Below, one piece after another: positions 13,109-26,130 of a DNA stretch of 64,000 nt. The notes beneath the pieces are model-generated. The model was not told the DNA's origin and did not search any database. It saw only the letters and a list, made by a program, of their open reading frames with translations. The translations under genes were made by a program, and so were the position numbers. Positions within the stretch are counted from its first letter, which is position 1; each line of letters opens with the position of its first letter. Origin of the DNA: Terana coerulea (taxonomy: Eukaryota > Basidiomycota > Agaricomycetes > Polyporales > Phanerochaetaceae); contig JAKOGH010000685.1 of assembly GCA_024811115.1 (NCBI GenBank), positions 62,001 to 126,000 of the forward strand, in the 5' to 3' direction.

Positions 13109-14419
13109 TTACACGAATATGAGCACGGTTCCCTCCTGCACTCGCCACTCAGCGGTCGCACTATCAATGTCGAAGTCTCTTTGCCGCTTCAGAGATAATG
13201 CAGAGTTGCCACTCGACGTGCCGCCAAATGCCGCCGTGATCTGCGCATCGGGCATTGACAGGTCAATGTCCAAGTGGTACAAGGACGGTATGTCGAGAAT
13301 AACTCGACGAGCTTCGACATCTAGCGCTGCGTCATTAATAGCGGTGTGTCTCTGATACAATGAGGTCAGCGCAGCCCAGGAAGACTATAGGCGATGCATA
13401 CCAGGCTGGGAACATCGACGATAATTTTGATGCGGTCGCCCTCCTTTGCCCACGAGAACTGAGGTTTTGTCATATTTTGGACCGCCCTCGGCTGATTGAC
13501 TGTGTTCTTCAATATACTCTTTGGCTTCTCAGCGTTGTCAGCGTTAACTTCGACCTCCTCTATTAGCTTATTCTTGTTCTTCTCCGCCGCCGACCGGAGG
13601 GCATGCGATTCAGGATACAAGGCGAGTGGTACCAGGGCTGTTCGTGGCGCGAGCTTGCCCTTCGAAGCAATGTTCGGCGTGCCGAGTTGCCGCGAGAGAA
13701 GCAGTGAATGCTGCGCTTCGATGCGCTGAAGTCCCAGTTCTGCACAGCAACGACACCGTCAAACTCTGTTGTGTTTGCCATAGGTCAGAGGCTTTACAAC
13801 TCACCGGTGAGAAAGGCGCGGAAGGCGGGTTCGCGCGTTGATCGCGACTTGAGGGTAGAGTTGTAGACACAGTCAAAGACAACAGACGGTTTGCCAGCTA
13901 GAGATCAAGTGCTATTAGGCGACTGTCAACGTGCTGCCAGAAATAACAGGGACATTGCTGACATTTCGTAGGGCAGAGGATATAGATGACGGAGGCAGGA
14001 ATGCAATACGAAGGGTGCACTGCAGCTTACGCACGACATAGCCGATACTACTCACCTTTGTCGATATCGGTCCGAGGCTCTGAGACTATGACCGGAACGA
14101 ACCAGCCTCTACCACTCGCAATCGCCTCCTCATCTAAGTCATCCTCACCCGCCATAGCCTTCTGTATAGCTTCTTCGCTGCCTTCCGGGGGGTGGTGGAA
14201 CGTTCGCATCCCAGGCAATGTTCACAAACACTTTGATGCCTTTCGAAATGGTGATGGTTCCCGGAATCAATGCTGCACCTGCGGTCCCTCTTCACTGCTG
14301 TTCGCTGACTGGGCAGACTGACCAGTGACTCTGCATATGGCTGTCTGGAGGGCGGAGGTCTTGACACAAAACCCGGGTTTGGGGGAGAGGTCTACGCGAA
14401 TGGTCGTGTGGGCATCCAT
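13109..14419 (-). CDS. PIH1 domain protein (Nop17/PIH1D1-like, R2TP complex)
   Basis: PIH1 proteins link Hsp90, via Tah1/RPAP3, to the Rvb1/Rvb2 ATPases in R2TP, which assembles box C/D snoRNPs and PIKK kinases. Inferred exons are 14419-14056, 13897-13805, 13739-13402 and 13351-13109, giving about 345 residues. The N-terminal PIH1 domain shows DLSPKPGFCVKTSALQ, KGIKVFVNIAW, GRGWFVPVIVSEPR and FRAFLTELGLQRIEAQH. The C-terminal CS-like beta domain shows RVILDIPSLYHLDIDL and ends in VLIFV. Two opposite one-base changes in exon 1, a short CCC at 14286-14288 and an extra G in the run 14187-14192, must be corrected for a continuous frame. Both are in homopolymers, so the gene is probably functional. 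Confidence 0.8.
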
Positions 14420-15193
14420 GCGGTCTGCAACCCTGCAACTTCTGGCTTGTCAAGGCCGGAGAATGGTTCAAGCCGCCGCTGAAGGAGGTTCTGGTAAGCA
14501 ATAAGCATTACTGGCAGGATCCAGAACAGCAGTCCGCGGGAGTCGTTACAGGTAAGTATATTTGCCCGGGCCTTAGGCGTAAGGGTGGACCAGTAAATTT
14601 CCTGGTTTAAAATAGACACGCAGCGATCCTGGACTCGAGTACAGCGTAATTGATGACTAGGTTGTCGCTGGGTTGCCAAGATCTCGCGAAAACGTTGGAT
14701 GGTAAGTCGGAGGGAGGCGGTAGAAAGCAAGTAGTGTCTGGCGCTTCTGAGTCGATTCGCTTCACCGTGCAAAATGATTTGGTCACCAAACCACTCCACA
14801 TATGGTCTGCACGTATGACGACTTACAGTGCAAATGCCGATATTTCACACGAAGTGATCAGCTGCTCCCCTTTCTAACCACGAATGCACCATATCAGGAC
14901 AGAGTACCTGGTGATATGCACGTTCGCACAGCGTTCGCCCGAGTCACTACACAAATTTCGAGCTTCCTCCGACGATGCACTCAGCTACTTTCCGTTTCTC
15001 ATCCACCAACGTGTGGACTACGCCCGAGTATCCCGTTAGTCCGAGATCACCTTCTGCACCCCATTCGTTTCGTCCAGACGGCCGTACGATACTCGGTGAC
15101 TAGTGACTCATTCGCCTACGACCCCCTCACCTCTTCTACCACCATCGCAGCTGCGAGACTGCACCCAAAAGCACCAGTCAGAGTACCCTTGAG
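14420..15193. other. intergenic, holds a TGACTCA motif
   Basis: About 0.8 kb between the divergent PIH1 gene and a small rightward gene. A perfect TGACTCA lies at 15104-15110. A plus-strand open frame crosses the region but no protein feature supports it. Confidence 0.5.
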
Positions 15194-15540
15194 ATGTCTG
15201 CGTCATCTTTCCCCATTAAAAGGTCTTGGAGACCAAGTGAGCACGCATATTCCTGTACAAACGCGGTGACTCAATGCTACGAGAATATTAGCCGTCGCAG
15301 ATTCGAATTCGTCGAACCACCTCGACGATATCACACCAGTTCCGGAGGACGATGCCACATTCCAGACTTATATCCAGGACCGTCGGGTTTACGGGGTGAG
15401 TGCTCTCCGATCACTTGATTTGCTGTGTCGCCTGCGCTTGGAGAGAACATACAATACCTCGCCTCCGTCAGCATTCTTGTAGCGCCTGCGATGCTTGGCT
15501 GTACTATGCGGCAGGAATCACAGTGCTTATAGAGTACTGA
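15194..15540 (+). CDS. small hypothetical protein with a hydrophobic C terminus
   Basis: Three exons, 15194-15236, 15292-15395 and 15472-15540, splice in frame with canonical GTGAGC/TTAG and GTGAGT/TCAG introns to give 71 residues. The middle exon reads as a plausible acidic segment (NHLDDITPVPEDDATFQTY). The last ends in a hydrophobic stretch (WLYYAAGITVLIEY) that could be a short membrane helix. No family was recognised. Support comes only from splice-site quality and amino-acid composition. It could be the remnant of a larger gene. Confidence 0.35.
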
Positions 15541-16037
15541 ATGAGGTATGAGGGTATAAAGCCTGCCGAGTTGCGAGCAAATGGCATGGCGCGGCGTGGC
15601 ACATATCTTTGGGTCTCGCCTACGCACGTTCTGACAGCGAAGTCCGGAATACTTCTCGATGGAGCACCTGGAGGCATCTCTGGTCCATGGCAGTGGTGTC
15701 GCACCATTCAAGCCCTTCGTTGCGCTTCACCGCATCTCAAGCGCGGATACGAGTACGGACGTACCTCGGGCGCCAGAATCGTCAAACGGTTTTTCGTCTA
15801 ATTGCAGAGAGCACCGCGTACGCTGTTGACACTGCCACCCCTTTCTCTGCTCGTCGTTACGCGGGTTGATTGCTGCAGAGGCACCGCGCGCACATAGCAG
15901 TCCGCATCGACCGTGGAGCACGGGAGATTTAAAGCGAGAGGACAGTACCCGACGTCCTCAGTGCCTTTCACTTCCCTAAAGGTCCCCACTTCCCTTCGAG
16001 ATCACTACTTCTCTCCCTCCATTCTCTTCTTCTCAAA
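15541..16037. other. intergenic, DAHP synthase promoter region
   Basis: About 0.5 kb upstream of the DAHP synthase start. The last 60 nt before the ATG are strongly pyrimidine-rich (CTTCTCTCCCTCC-like), typical of highly expressed fungal promoters near the transcription start. No clear TATA box was seen. Confidence 0.5.
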
Positions 16038-17507
<1,470 letters not shown>

Positions 17508-17602
17508 TAATCCGTAGATCACGGTAAGAGCTCGTCCTGGCATTCGCTCTGGACCGCCAAAAACTTATGTGTTCCTGGAAAGGGACCGGACCTACTGTAG
17601 AA

Positions 17603-17627
17603 GCACCATGCAGTTCTTGCATGGTGC
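17603..17627. repeat. perfect 10-bp inverted repeat (hairpin)
   Basis: The arms GCACCATGCA and TGCATGGTGC are exact reverse complements separated by the 5-nt loop GTTCT, 119 nt after the DAHP synthase stop. It could form a stem in the 3' untranslated RNA or be a symmetric protein-binding site. Its function is unknown. Confidence 0.7.
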
Positions 17628-19505
17628 CATCCTGCTGTATCTATCACGTTGCCTCTTTGTATTTCCCGCATGTACGACCACCATGGCATGCGATACGAAT
17701 GTTCACATGTCCGCGCGAGAGCATTTTTGGCGCCGCTTTTGAACCTTGCCCCGCATACATTTTTCATTCAATGGTTCCTCCGGGTTTGCCGCGAGCCTCA
17801 TTCAGTCATTTAGGCACAATTTCGTAAAACTCGCACCCCGTCGGACGACCGCCCATTCTGCTTTCGGTGCGTTCGCCTCTCGCTGAGATGCGGAGATGTC
17901 ACGACGACTGACTTGCCCGATACTGCGATTTCAGAACGCCGCTGGGCCGGCGGCCCCCAGCACCTGTTCCGGTCCGCGGAGTCGGCGTGCTCGATCAAAA
18001 GCCGACTTTTATTGGTTAGCGCGGGGCCACACTTGTTCCCGCCCCTTGGCGCACTCTGGTCCACATGCATCGGCCGCCTCGCCACAACGCTTGGGGAGCG
18101 GCGCGCGGGCTCGCGCGGGTGCCCACGCTGTCGCAGGCACGGCCCAGCATGGTCCGCTGCTAAATGTTCAGTGTGTACTCATTCTCGATTGGGCCCAGAA
18201 ACTCTCGGCTCACGACCGATGTCTGTCAAATGGGCGCATCTGTCTCTTGCTATGTAGATCCCCCTGCACGGCCATGCTTGTGCCCGAGACATTTCAACCG
18301 CACCGTATGCAAGCTTGGTCCGGGGGGTCGAATGTTTCGATGGAAGTGTGTCGGACGTCCACAACAGCCCATGGCGCATGTTTCAGTGAGCGATGGCTGC
18401 TGTCGGTGCCTGGGAGACCCGTCTCCTCAACGATACTGGTATCTCCTATCTGCGGCCTGGGAGCTCTCCAGAGCTCCCTATTCTGTGCGGTGCGACGCTG
18501 AGAGATAGCACCGCCGCCTCTGCTGCCGTGCAACTCCATGTTAGCGTTTCAGCTGCTCCCGTCGAGCACACATTCACATGACGAAGGGCAGAGTAGCTCG
18601 AGCATTTCGTGGCGCGGTGGCACTGCGAAATGGCGGAAGCACCACATGCTTCTTTTCTGTCGTTCCGTGAGAAGGATCTCCACTATACCGGGCATGCGAC
18701 GCAGGCGTCCAACCACAAACTTCCGAATTTCCCACTTGGCTGCACCCGGTTATCTAGTATTTACTGCTTTCTGCCCAAGGCTACCCACAAGAGCCGCGGC
18801 TCTTCCAGTCGGCTTGCTGCGCTTTGAAGCAGTGCCTGGAATTATCTCGCATCACATATTCGTTCCCCGGACGGGATTTCCATAAATGTGAGCAGCACTC
18901 TCCGATCGCTCAACGCCACTCAGAATTTTTTTATTTGCAAGGGGTGTGCTTGATCACACGAGCCCCCCCCTTGCAGCCATCGGGAATCGACCATGTCAAG
19001 TGTGTCTTCTTTCTTCCTGAGCAAAAACGGAGCAAATGGGAGGATCATGCCACCAGAGTCTTGGCGGTGATTGTGGCAGAGCGACCATGAGTATGTGTCG
19101 CCCGCCTGGAGTTGGTTCCTTGGCTACATCGTCACAGACCAGGGGGTCTCATGGCGCTCCCGAAGCCGCAATCTGCGCCAAGGCAGCCGGAGGGCCGGCA
19201 CCCTACGGCGGATTCTTGCAGTATAGTTTGCTTTTTTTCGCAGTAAGTGTCTGCGTGAGTGTATTGCACCCGTGTGAGGCTCACAATTTCCCTCCCCACA
19301 GGGTGCTTATCCTTAGGAGCGCGAGACCCACGATCGCAAACCAGGGCGGACTATCACGTCTGCCAGTCTCCCATCCGCATGGCGCCAGTGACATAGCGGT
19401 GGTGTCAAGATAACGACTCTCCCCGGCAGCTTCTCGCGAGCACATGGAGGCGTCCCTGCATTTGTCTCTGGCCTGCCGACGAATCTAGCTAGGCCCGTCC
19501 GTGCC

Positions 19506-19512
19506 TATATAG
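19506..19512 (+). promoter_or_regulatory. TATA box of the OPT gene
   Basis: TATATAG lies 56 nt upstream of the OPT start codon, a plausible core-promoter position. Assigned from sequence and spacing only. Confidence 0.5.
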
Positions 19513-19567
19513 ATCCCATTAACCTAGCGGGATCCCTCACATCCCGTCCCGCGACTGACGGCCCGTC

Positions 19568-22500
19568 ATGTCGACCCCCTCCCTCCCTGAGAAGTACGAC
19601 GTCCAGGATGAGAAGCATGGTGCGTCTCGAACGCATCGTCTTACTCGAGCACCATCCACTAACGTGCACTGCAGCCAACAATGTCTTGCTCAACCAGGTC
19701 GCCGTCGCCGAGTTCGACGATCCGAATCTCGACTTGAATGCCGAGCTTCTCGGTGAGCTGTGCCATAATCTCCTTCAGTGCGATTGTCGCTGACCATGCT
19801 TTGCAGAGGATGACTCGCCGTATCCTGAAGTCCGCTCGGCCGTCGCCAACACCGACGACCCCGACATGCCCTGCGGCACGTTCAGGGCATGGTTCATCGG
19901 TATCATCTGGGCAATCCTCATCCCTGGATTGAACCAGTTCTTCTTCTTCCGCTTCCCCTCTGTCTCCATCGGTGGTGTAAGTGGTGTAATGTTTCGCATT
20001 CCGTGAGACATGACTAAATTGCTCTATAATATTAGGTCGTTGCTCAATTGATTTCGTTCCGCTGCTGCGGCTGTGGGCGCGTGTGGTCCCGAACGTCAAG
20101 ATTTTCGGTGTCTCGCTCAACCCTGGACCGTTCACGGTGAAGGAGCACGTGCTCATTACCATCATGGCGAGCGTAGGCTCAGGCTCGGCCTATGCAGTAA
20201 GTCAATCACATACCCGTCTTCGGTCCAGCAACTTCACTGACAATGAATCGTTTTAGACGGATATCATTGCTGTCCAACGTGTCTACTACAACCAGGTCTA
20301 CAACTTCTCCTACCAGTGGCTCTTGGTTATGTCGACTCAGCTGGTGAGGAAATTTGTTTCCACCGCTCCATGATATTAGTTCTTATCGTCCCCTCCCAGA
20401 TCGGTTTCTCCATTGGTGGAATTGCTCGCCGTTTCCTCGTGAACCCGCCGTCGATGATTTGGCCTGCCAACCTCGTCACCTGCGCGCTCTTCAACACCCT
20501 GCACTCCCAGTACTACGCCGGTATTGGTACCCGCGGCGGTATTTCCCGTGAACGCTTCTTCTTCTACGGCTTCCTCGCGTCGTTCTGCTGGTACTTCATG
20601 CCCGGCTACATCTTCGCTGCCCTGTCCTTCACCAACTGGGTGTGCTGGATTGTGCCGAACAACATCGTCGTCAACCAGCTGTTCGGTACCGTCTCTGGCC
20701 TCGGCATGTCCCTCATCACATTCGACTGGTCCCAGATTGCGTACATCGGCTCGCCTTTGGCCACGCCGTGGTGGGCTGAGGCGAACATCGCCTTCGGCAT
20801 GGTGTTCTTCTTCTGTAAGTCCATGCGTCACTACCTTGGCTTCACTAGCTGACGGTCGTTGTAGGGATCATCTGCCCTTCGCTGTACTACACCAACACCT
20901 GGTCCGCCAAGTACATGCCGATCTCCTCGACCCACGCCTTCGACAACACCGGCGCGTCGTACGACGTCAAGCAGATCATCTCCAACGGCACCAACTTCGA
21001 CTTGGAAAAGTATAAGGCGTACTCCCCTTGTTCCTCTCCTCCACCTTCGCTCTTAGCTACGGCCTTTCGTTCGCGTCCATCACTGGTATGTTTCCTGGCA
21101 ATCCCTCTTCGCGCCTATCACTCACTGCGCTACACAGCCACCCTCACCCACACCTTCATCTACTACCGCAAGCAAATCTGGACCCAGGCACGTCGCTCTA
21201 TCAACGAGCAGCCGGATATCCACGCGCGCCTGATGTCCAAGTACGCCCAAGTCCCGGAGTGGTGGTATGCGATCATCTTCTGTACGTGGGGTGTGCTGCA
21301 GGTACATGACCATCAATCTGACCTCTTGCCTAGTGTCGATGTTCGTCTTCGGCATCATCACCATCGAGGCTTGGCCCACTCAGATGCCGGTCTGGGCGTT
21401 CATTTTGGCCTTGGTGCGTCTCTTTTGCACGAATCTTATGCACAATCGACTAACGGTCGGACATACGTGCAGATTATCGCCTATGTGTACATCATTCCCA
21501 TCGGTATGATCCAGGCCATCACCAACCAGCAGGTTGGCTTGAACGTCATCACGGAGCTGGTCATCGGCTACGCACTCCCCGGAAAGCCTATTGCGATGAT
21601 GATGTTCAAGACCTGGGGCTACATCACCATGGCCCAGGCACTGACCTTCACCTCGGACTTCAAACTCGGTCACTACATGAAAGTCCCGTAAGTACTTCCA
21701 CATGCATCTGCGCAGCGCGCAGTAGTTGATCACGGCTATTGCAGACCGCGCCCGATGTTCTGGTCTCAGCTGATCGCGACCATCGTCGCCGGCACCGTGC
21801 AACTCGGCGTGCAGGCGTGGATGTTCACCAACATCAAGGACATGTGCGACACGAAACAGGACCACGGCTTCACTTGCCCCTCCACTCAGGTGTTCGGCAC
21901 CGCCTCGATCATCTGGGGAGTCATCGGCCCCGCCCGCCAGTTCTCGCAAGGCCAGATCTACTACGGCCTCGTGTTCTTCTTCCTCGCCGGCTTCTTGGCT
22001 CCTGTGCTCACTGTAAGTCTACGGCCGCGCATATAGTAGTGACGGGCTGCTGACGGCTATGTCTAGTGGCTCCTGCAGAAGAAGTTCAAGGGCACCATCC
22101 TCAAGTACATCAACTGGCCCGTCATCTTCAGCGGTACCGGCCTCATCCCCCCAGCCACGCCCTCCAACTACGTCACATGGAGCATCGTCGGGTTCCTCTT
22201 CAACTACGTTATCCGCAGGCGTCATTTCGCCTGGTGGACCAAGTACAACTGTACGTGCCCGTTGTTCTCCGTGCGCGAGGCGCGACACTGACCACGTCAT
22301 TCGCAGACGTCTTGTCCGCCGCTCTCGACTCGGGCGTCGCCGTCTCCGTCGTCGTCATCTTCTTCTGCCTGCAGTACCCTGCGAACGGCAACATCGGCCT
22401 CACCACGATCCAGAGCTGGTGGGGCAACACCGTGTCCTTCAACACCGCGGACGGCCTCAAGACGCCGCTCTGGACCGTGCCCGACGGCGAGTTCTTCGGG

Positions 22501-22575
22501 TAAGCCGCTTCGTGTGCTGGTCCACTTTCGTGACGTGCTGACCATGGACCCGATAGCCCACGCACCTGGGGATAG
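19568..22575 (+). CDS. OPT family oligopeptide transporter
   Basis: OPT proteins are proton-coupled importers of small peptides or peptide-like metal chelates in the plasma membrane. Fourteen exons (first 19568-19619, last 22557-22575) join with canonical introns to give about 762 residues, the usual length. Diagnostic segments are GLNQFFFFRFPSVSIGG, NPGPFTVKEHVLITIMAS, QWLLVMSTQLIGFSIGG, NTLHSQYYAG, FALSYGLSFASIT, NQQVGLNVITELVIGY and GPARQFSQGQIYY, with about 14-16 predicted membrane helices. The protein ends FFGPRTWG, close to the family's usual terminus. One C appears to be missing at 20059-20060 (in ISFPLLRLWARVVP) and one in the C-run 21024-21027 (in AYSPLFLSS). Correcting both restores one frame, so sequence errors are likely. 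The substrate is unknown. Confidence 0.93.
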
Positions 22576-23037
22576 ATTTACGATACCAACCACTTTTTAC
22601 GGGTTTGAACGATTATCATGTATGAGTATTCATGTGGCTTTACTTTTATTCTCGTCTCGGAAATGTACTTGTGTTTCTGGACTGTAATGGATGGGAGTTT
22701 ACCATACTTGATAGTTTGTCACCGTACGTTCCTACGTGGGCTTAAGTCAACGGTTGCCCGATCAGATATTCTGCGGTCGATGAGTAAATCGACATAGCGA
22801 GGCGTTGCAAGGCTACAGTTGCATGGTTCGGCTTTCGGATGTACAGCGCACCGAGCGAGCACAGAGGCCAGTGATTTGACTAAAGGAACGTTCTGAGTAA
22901 ACGATGTTCAATGTCCATTAATACAGGTAGGCAGTCGGTAAGCGAGTAGTATATTAAGCACGTAGGCTACAGATGTCAGTCCGCAAATATTCTATAACTA
23001 TAGTCTGAAGGGTATATGAGCGATCGAAGCGTGGGTA
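22576..23037. other. intergenic between convergent genes
   Basis: About 0.46 kb holding the 3' ends of the OPT gene and the leftward LIM gene. No coding or repeat feature was seen. Confidence 0.6.
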
Positions 23038-24503
23038 TCAACCACCCGCCTTTCCGAGCAGAGCATATCCACTGCCCGCAGGGCCGTAGAGCTATGTAGC
23101 AGGGGTCGTAAGTAAATGAGTGAACTGCTGAATGATGAACATACTTTGCCATAGCAGCGTTTGCAATACGGGTTATCATCGTGCTCCGTTAAGCGGGAAG
23201 AGTCGAGAGTAGTGTTGCATTCCGTGCATCTCAAGCAGTTGCGGTGATACGTCTTCCCGATAGCCTTGACCTGCAGCGGGCGTTGAGTCGAGGTAGGGAG
23301 CGAGAAGTGACATGGGCATACCTGTTCAGCGAAGTACACAGTCTTCCCGCATTTCCCACAAGTTGGCGTCGACGTTCCTCCGCCCCACTGCCTACCCGTA
23401 GCCATCGGTGTCATCGGTGAAGCAGTACGCCCACCCAAGGCCGCGCCATATCGCACTCCGACGGTGGCAGGCCTGACAGGCACAGCGCCAGACATTCGCC
23501 CATTGACAACCGGGCTCACTCCGGTCTTCGTCGGGGTGACCTCAGCAGGTGGAGCAGCATTCATCCCGGGGCTGGGCGTGCGCAGCAGACCAGCCATCGA
23601 GGAATCCAAGGGGACAGTCCGCGGTAAGCCTCCAGGGCCCCTTCCGGCATGTGCAGGGGTAGATGACACTGAAGGTGGCTCCCAGTCGTCTTCATCCGCG
23701 TTCGCTGAGGACTCCTCCGTGCGAACCTCCGTAGCTTCAGGAGACTCCCACTACTCCGTCTGTTGGAGAGGAAGATTTCACTTGGTCGCCGAATGACGCA
23801 TGAACAGGGCTGTACGTGTGCGTAGGCTTAAATATCGGTGCCGTAGATCCATTTCGTCCCCCATTGAAGTGTGGTCCTGGTGGCGATTTCCGCGCAGGCA
23901 ACGGGGGTGCACTGCCAGACGGAGACCCTGGACCTTGCGGCGACGCCGCGTAGGGGCGTGTTGGTGAGGTAGGAGGGGATTGTAGAACGTCTCCGGCATC
24001 GGGTAGGTTGGCATGACGGAGGTCGCGTGTACCAAAATTCTTCACATGGCAGGTCTTTGCTATTCGGGACTTGAATTGGGTAGGACAAAGCATACACACT
24101 AAACGCACGCACCAGTATGGCTACAGTACGAGTCAGTTTAGCGTACCAGCGGAAGAAGAAAGCCTCTGCTCACTTCTTGATTGTGTTCTACCAAATTATA
24201 GGAGTCTAGACGCTTATTGCAACTCGTGCAGGCCAAACAGGGCTATGGAGGATGATTCGGTACAGTAGACTTCATGTAGATTGATCGACATACCTTGTGA
24301 TATAGCTGTGGCATGGTGGTGGTCAATGAGAGCACTCCGGGTTGAGTATATGCTTACGGACCTTTCGACCAGGACCCATGATCTGAATATGTAGTTTAGC
24401 ACAGAATTCTGCCCACATTTACTACGGAAATGCTGACCTGTTCTGCTGCATACACGACTTTGCTGCAACGCGGGCATATTGGTGTTCCTCCGTACGGATG
24501 CAT
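23038..24503 (-). CDS. two-LIM-domain protein (CRP/paxillin-like)
   Basis: LIM domains are double zinc fingers mediating protein contacts, often at the actin cytoskeleton and polarity sites. The first LIM domain spans several tiny exons: MHPYGGTPICPRC (exon from 24503), 24382-24362 (21 nt), 24305-24294 (12 nt, LYHK) and an exon reading PCLACTSCNKRLDSYNLVEH. Together these give the C-C-H-C-C-C spacing of LIM. A Pro/Ser-rich linker follows, then a second LIM domain (CGKCGKTVYFAEQ, YHRNCLRCTECN, YCKRCYGK) and a short tail GPAGSGYALLGKAGG. Frame corrections are needed at the TTT 24056-24058 and CCC 23747-23749 (plus strand). The gene is divergent from eIF5A with only 244 bp between start codons. 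Confidence 0.85.
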
Positions 24504-24747
24504 GGTGGTCAGGTAGAGAGTCTGCACGCGCAGCTTAGCGACTCCGGACGGTAGCTCCGGACATGGGTGGTCAATTCGGCCGGCCGGGGCTTAGTGATGG
24601 GACGGCAGGAGATTGCCGAGATACAGCAGCGCCAACGATGGAAAGTGATGAGCGCTCAAAAAAGCACTTCGCCCTCTGCGTCCGCGTTCACTCTTTCACC
24701 TTTCCTACACTAACCCTTTCCCCCTCAACACCACACACGACACCGCC

Positions 24748-25521
24748 ATGTCCGACGACGAGCAGCATGAGCACACTTTCGAGCAGGTCTGTGCCCTCAA
24801 GGATTGACTCTGGAGCTGAATCTGACATCCTCTCGCACTGTCTAGGCCTCCGCCGGTGCCTCGCTCACTTTCCCCATGCAGTGCTCTGCCCTTCGCAAGA
24901 ACGGGCACGTCGTCATCAAAGGTGAGCAGGATCGCGGGACTAGGTGGTCGCTTTTGTACTCATTGTGGGCGTAGGCCGTCCCTGCAAGATTGTCGAGATG
25001 TCCACCTCCAAGACTGGCAAGCACGGACACGCTAAGGTTCACCTTGTTGCCATCGACGTGCGTGCAGAAATATGTGTTCCAGCTGTAATTGCTGACTCTC
25101 AACCATGCAAACCTTTCAGATCTTCACCAGCAAAAAAATGGTAGGTGCCATTCCCAAAGTTGTATTACTGCGATCTGATTGGCCATGTAACTCTACAGGA
25201 AGATATCTGCCCCTCCACTCACAACATGGACGTCCCCAATGTCTTCCGTAACGAATACCAGCTCGTACGTACTGATCTACGTTACCTATTCGCGTCGGAT
25301 CCTGATTGATAGCCCTTTCTTAGGTCAACGTCGATGATGGTTTCTTGAACTTGATGACCACGGACGGTACCCCCAAGGACGACGTCAAGGTCCCTGAAAG
25401 TGACCTTGGCAAGCAGATCCAGAGCGAGTTCGACGAGGGCAAGGATCTGCTGGTCACCATCGTCTCCGCTATGGGCGAGGAGCAAGCCATTTCGTACAAG
25501 GAGGCGCCTAAGGGCAGTTAG
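24748..25521 (+). CDS. eIF5A: translation factor eIF5A
   Basis: eIF5A relieves ribosome stalling at polyproline and other hard junctions and is the only protein carrying hypusine. Exons 24748-24786, 24846-24921, 24975-25057, 25120-25140, 25199-25264 and 25324-25521 total 483 nt, giving 160 residues as expected. The hypusination loop [14 protein letters not shown] is intact, with the modified lysine at about residue 54, and [14 protein letters not shown] is exact. The fourth exon is only 21 nt (IFTSKKM). No frame break was found. The start has a good context (CCGCCATGTCC). The promoter is shared with, or adjacent to, the divergent LIM gene, and the upstream strand is pyrimidine-rich as in highly expressed genes. 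Confidence 0.97.
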
Positions 25522-26130
25522 ATGCGTGACATTTCTGTTGTATTTCTCGGTTTTGGTCCACCTTTTTGCGTCTGCGTCGTTCCCTCTGCACCCATATAGC
25601 ACCACCCATACGTTTGTGCATGTACTCATCAACTTGTCACCATGTACCTCGCACCCCGTCGTTGTTCGTCTATCGTTGCTGTCAGTCATGATACATCGGA
25701 GCTAGCATCACCCCCTAGCAATTCTCAGGACTTCACCCGACTGCGCCCATGAGTTTGATTGTACCAATATACGGTAAGAGTCAAGGATGCAGTCGCTTGG
25801 GAGGACGCGTACAGTTAAGCTCGACCCGCAAACGACTATGGCAATGGCATGACCGTGGGAACCACATCTGAATGGCGCGTTCTGGGACGTCTGCCGCTTT
25901 GTCTGGCTCACGTACGTCGTGGACCTGTCCTCCAATGTTGAGCACGCATTCCTTTGGCCCAGACTCTTCCGCCGCCATACATCGCTGCCTAACACACGAA
26001 CTTTCTCAAACTGTAGATCAAAGCACTCATCTCAATTTGTGCTCCCGGTCGTTTTCACGGTGCGCTTCGATTTGTCTCCTCGACTATTCGAGATGAGATT
26101 AATGACTTTCAATTTAGGTTGTGAGGAAGC
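25522..26130. other. intergenic
   Basis: About 0.6 kb between the eIF5A stop and the next F-box gene. No coding feature or repeat was supported. Confidence 0.6.

Noticed and set aside
13739..13805. Apparent frameshift in PIH1 between exons 2 and 3
   Set aside because: Using the later acceptor GCTGTGCAG instead of ACAACAG keeps the frame and restores TELGLQRIEAQH, so no error is needed there.
17896..18501. 201-codon frame in the region upstream of the OPT gene
   Set aside because: Composition is typical of GC-rich non-coding DNA, several overlapping frames are equally open, and no splice structure or motif supports it.
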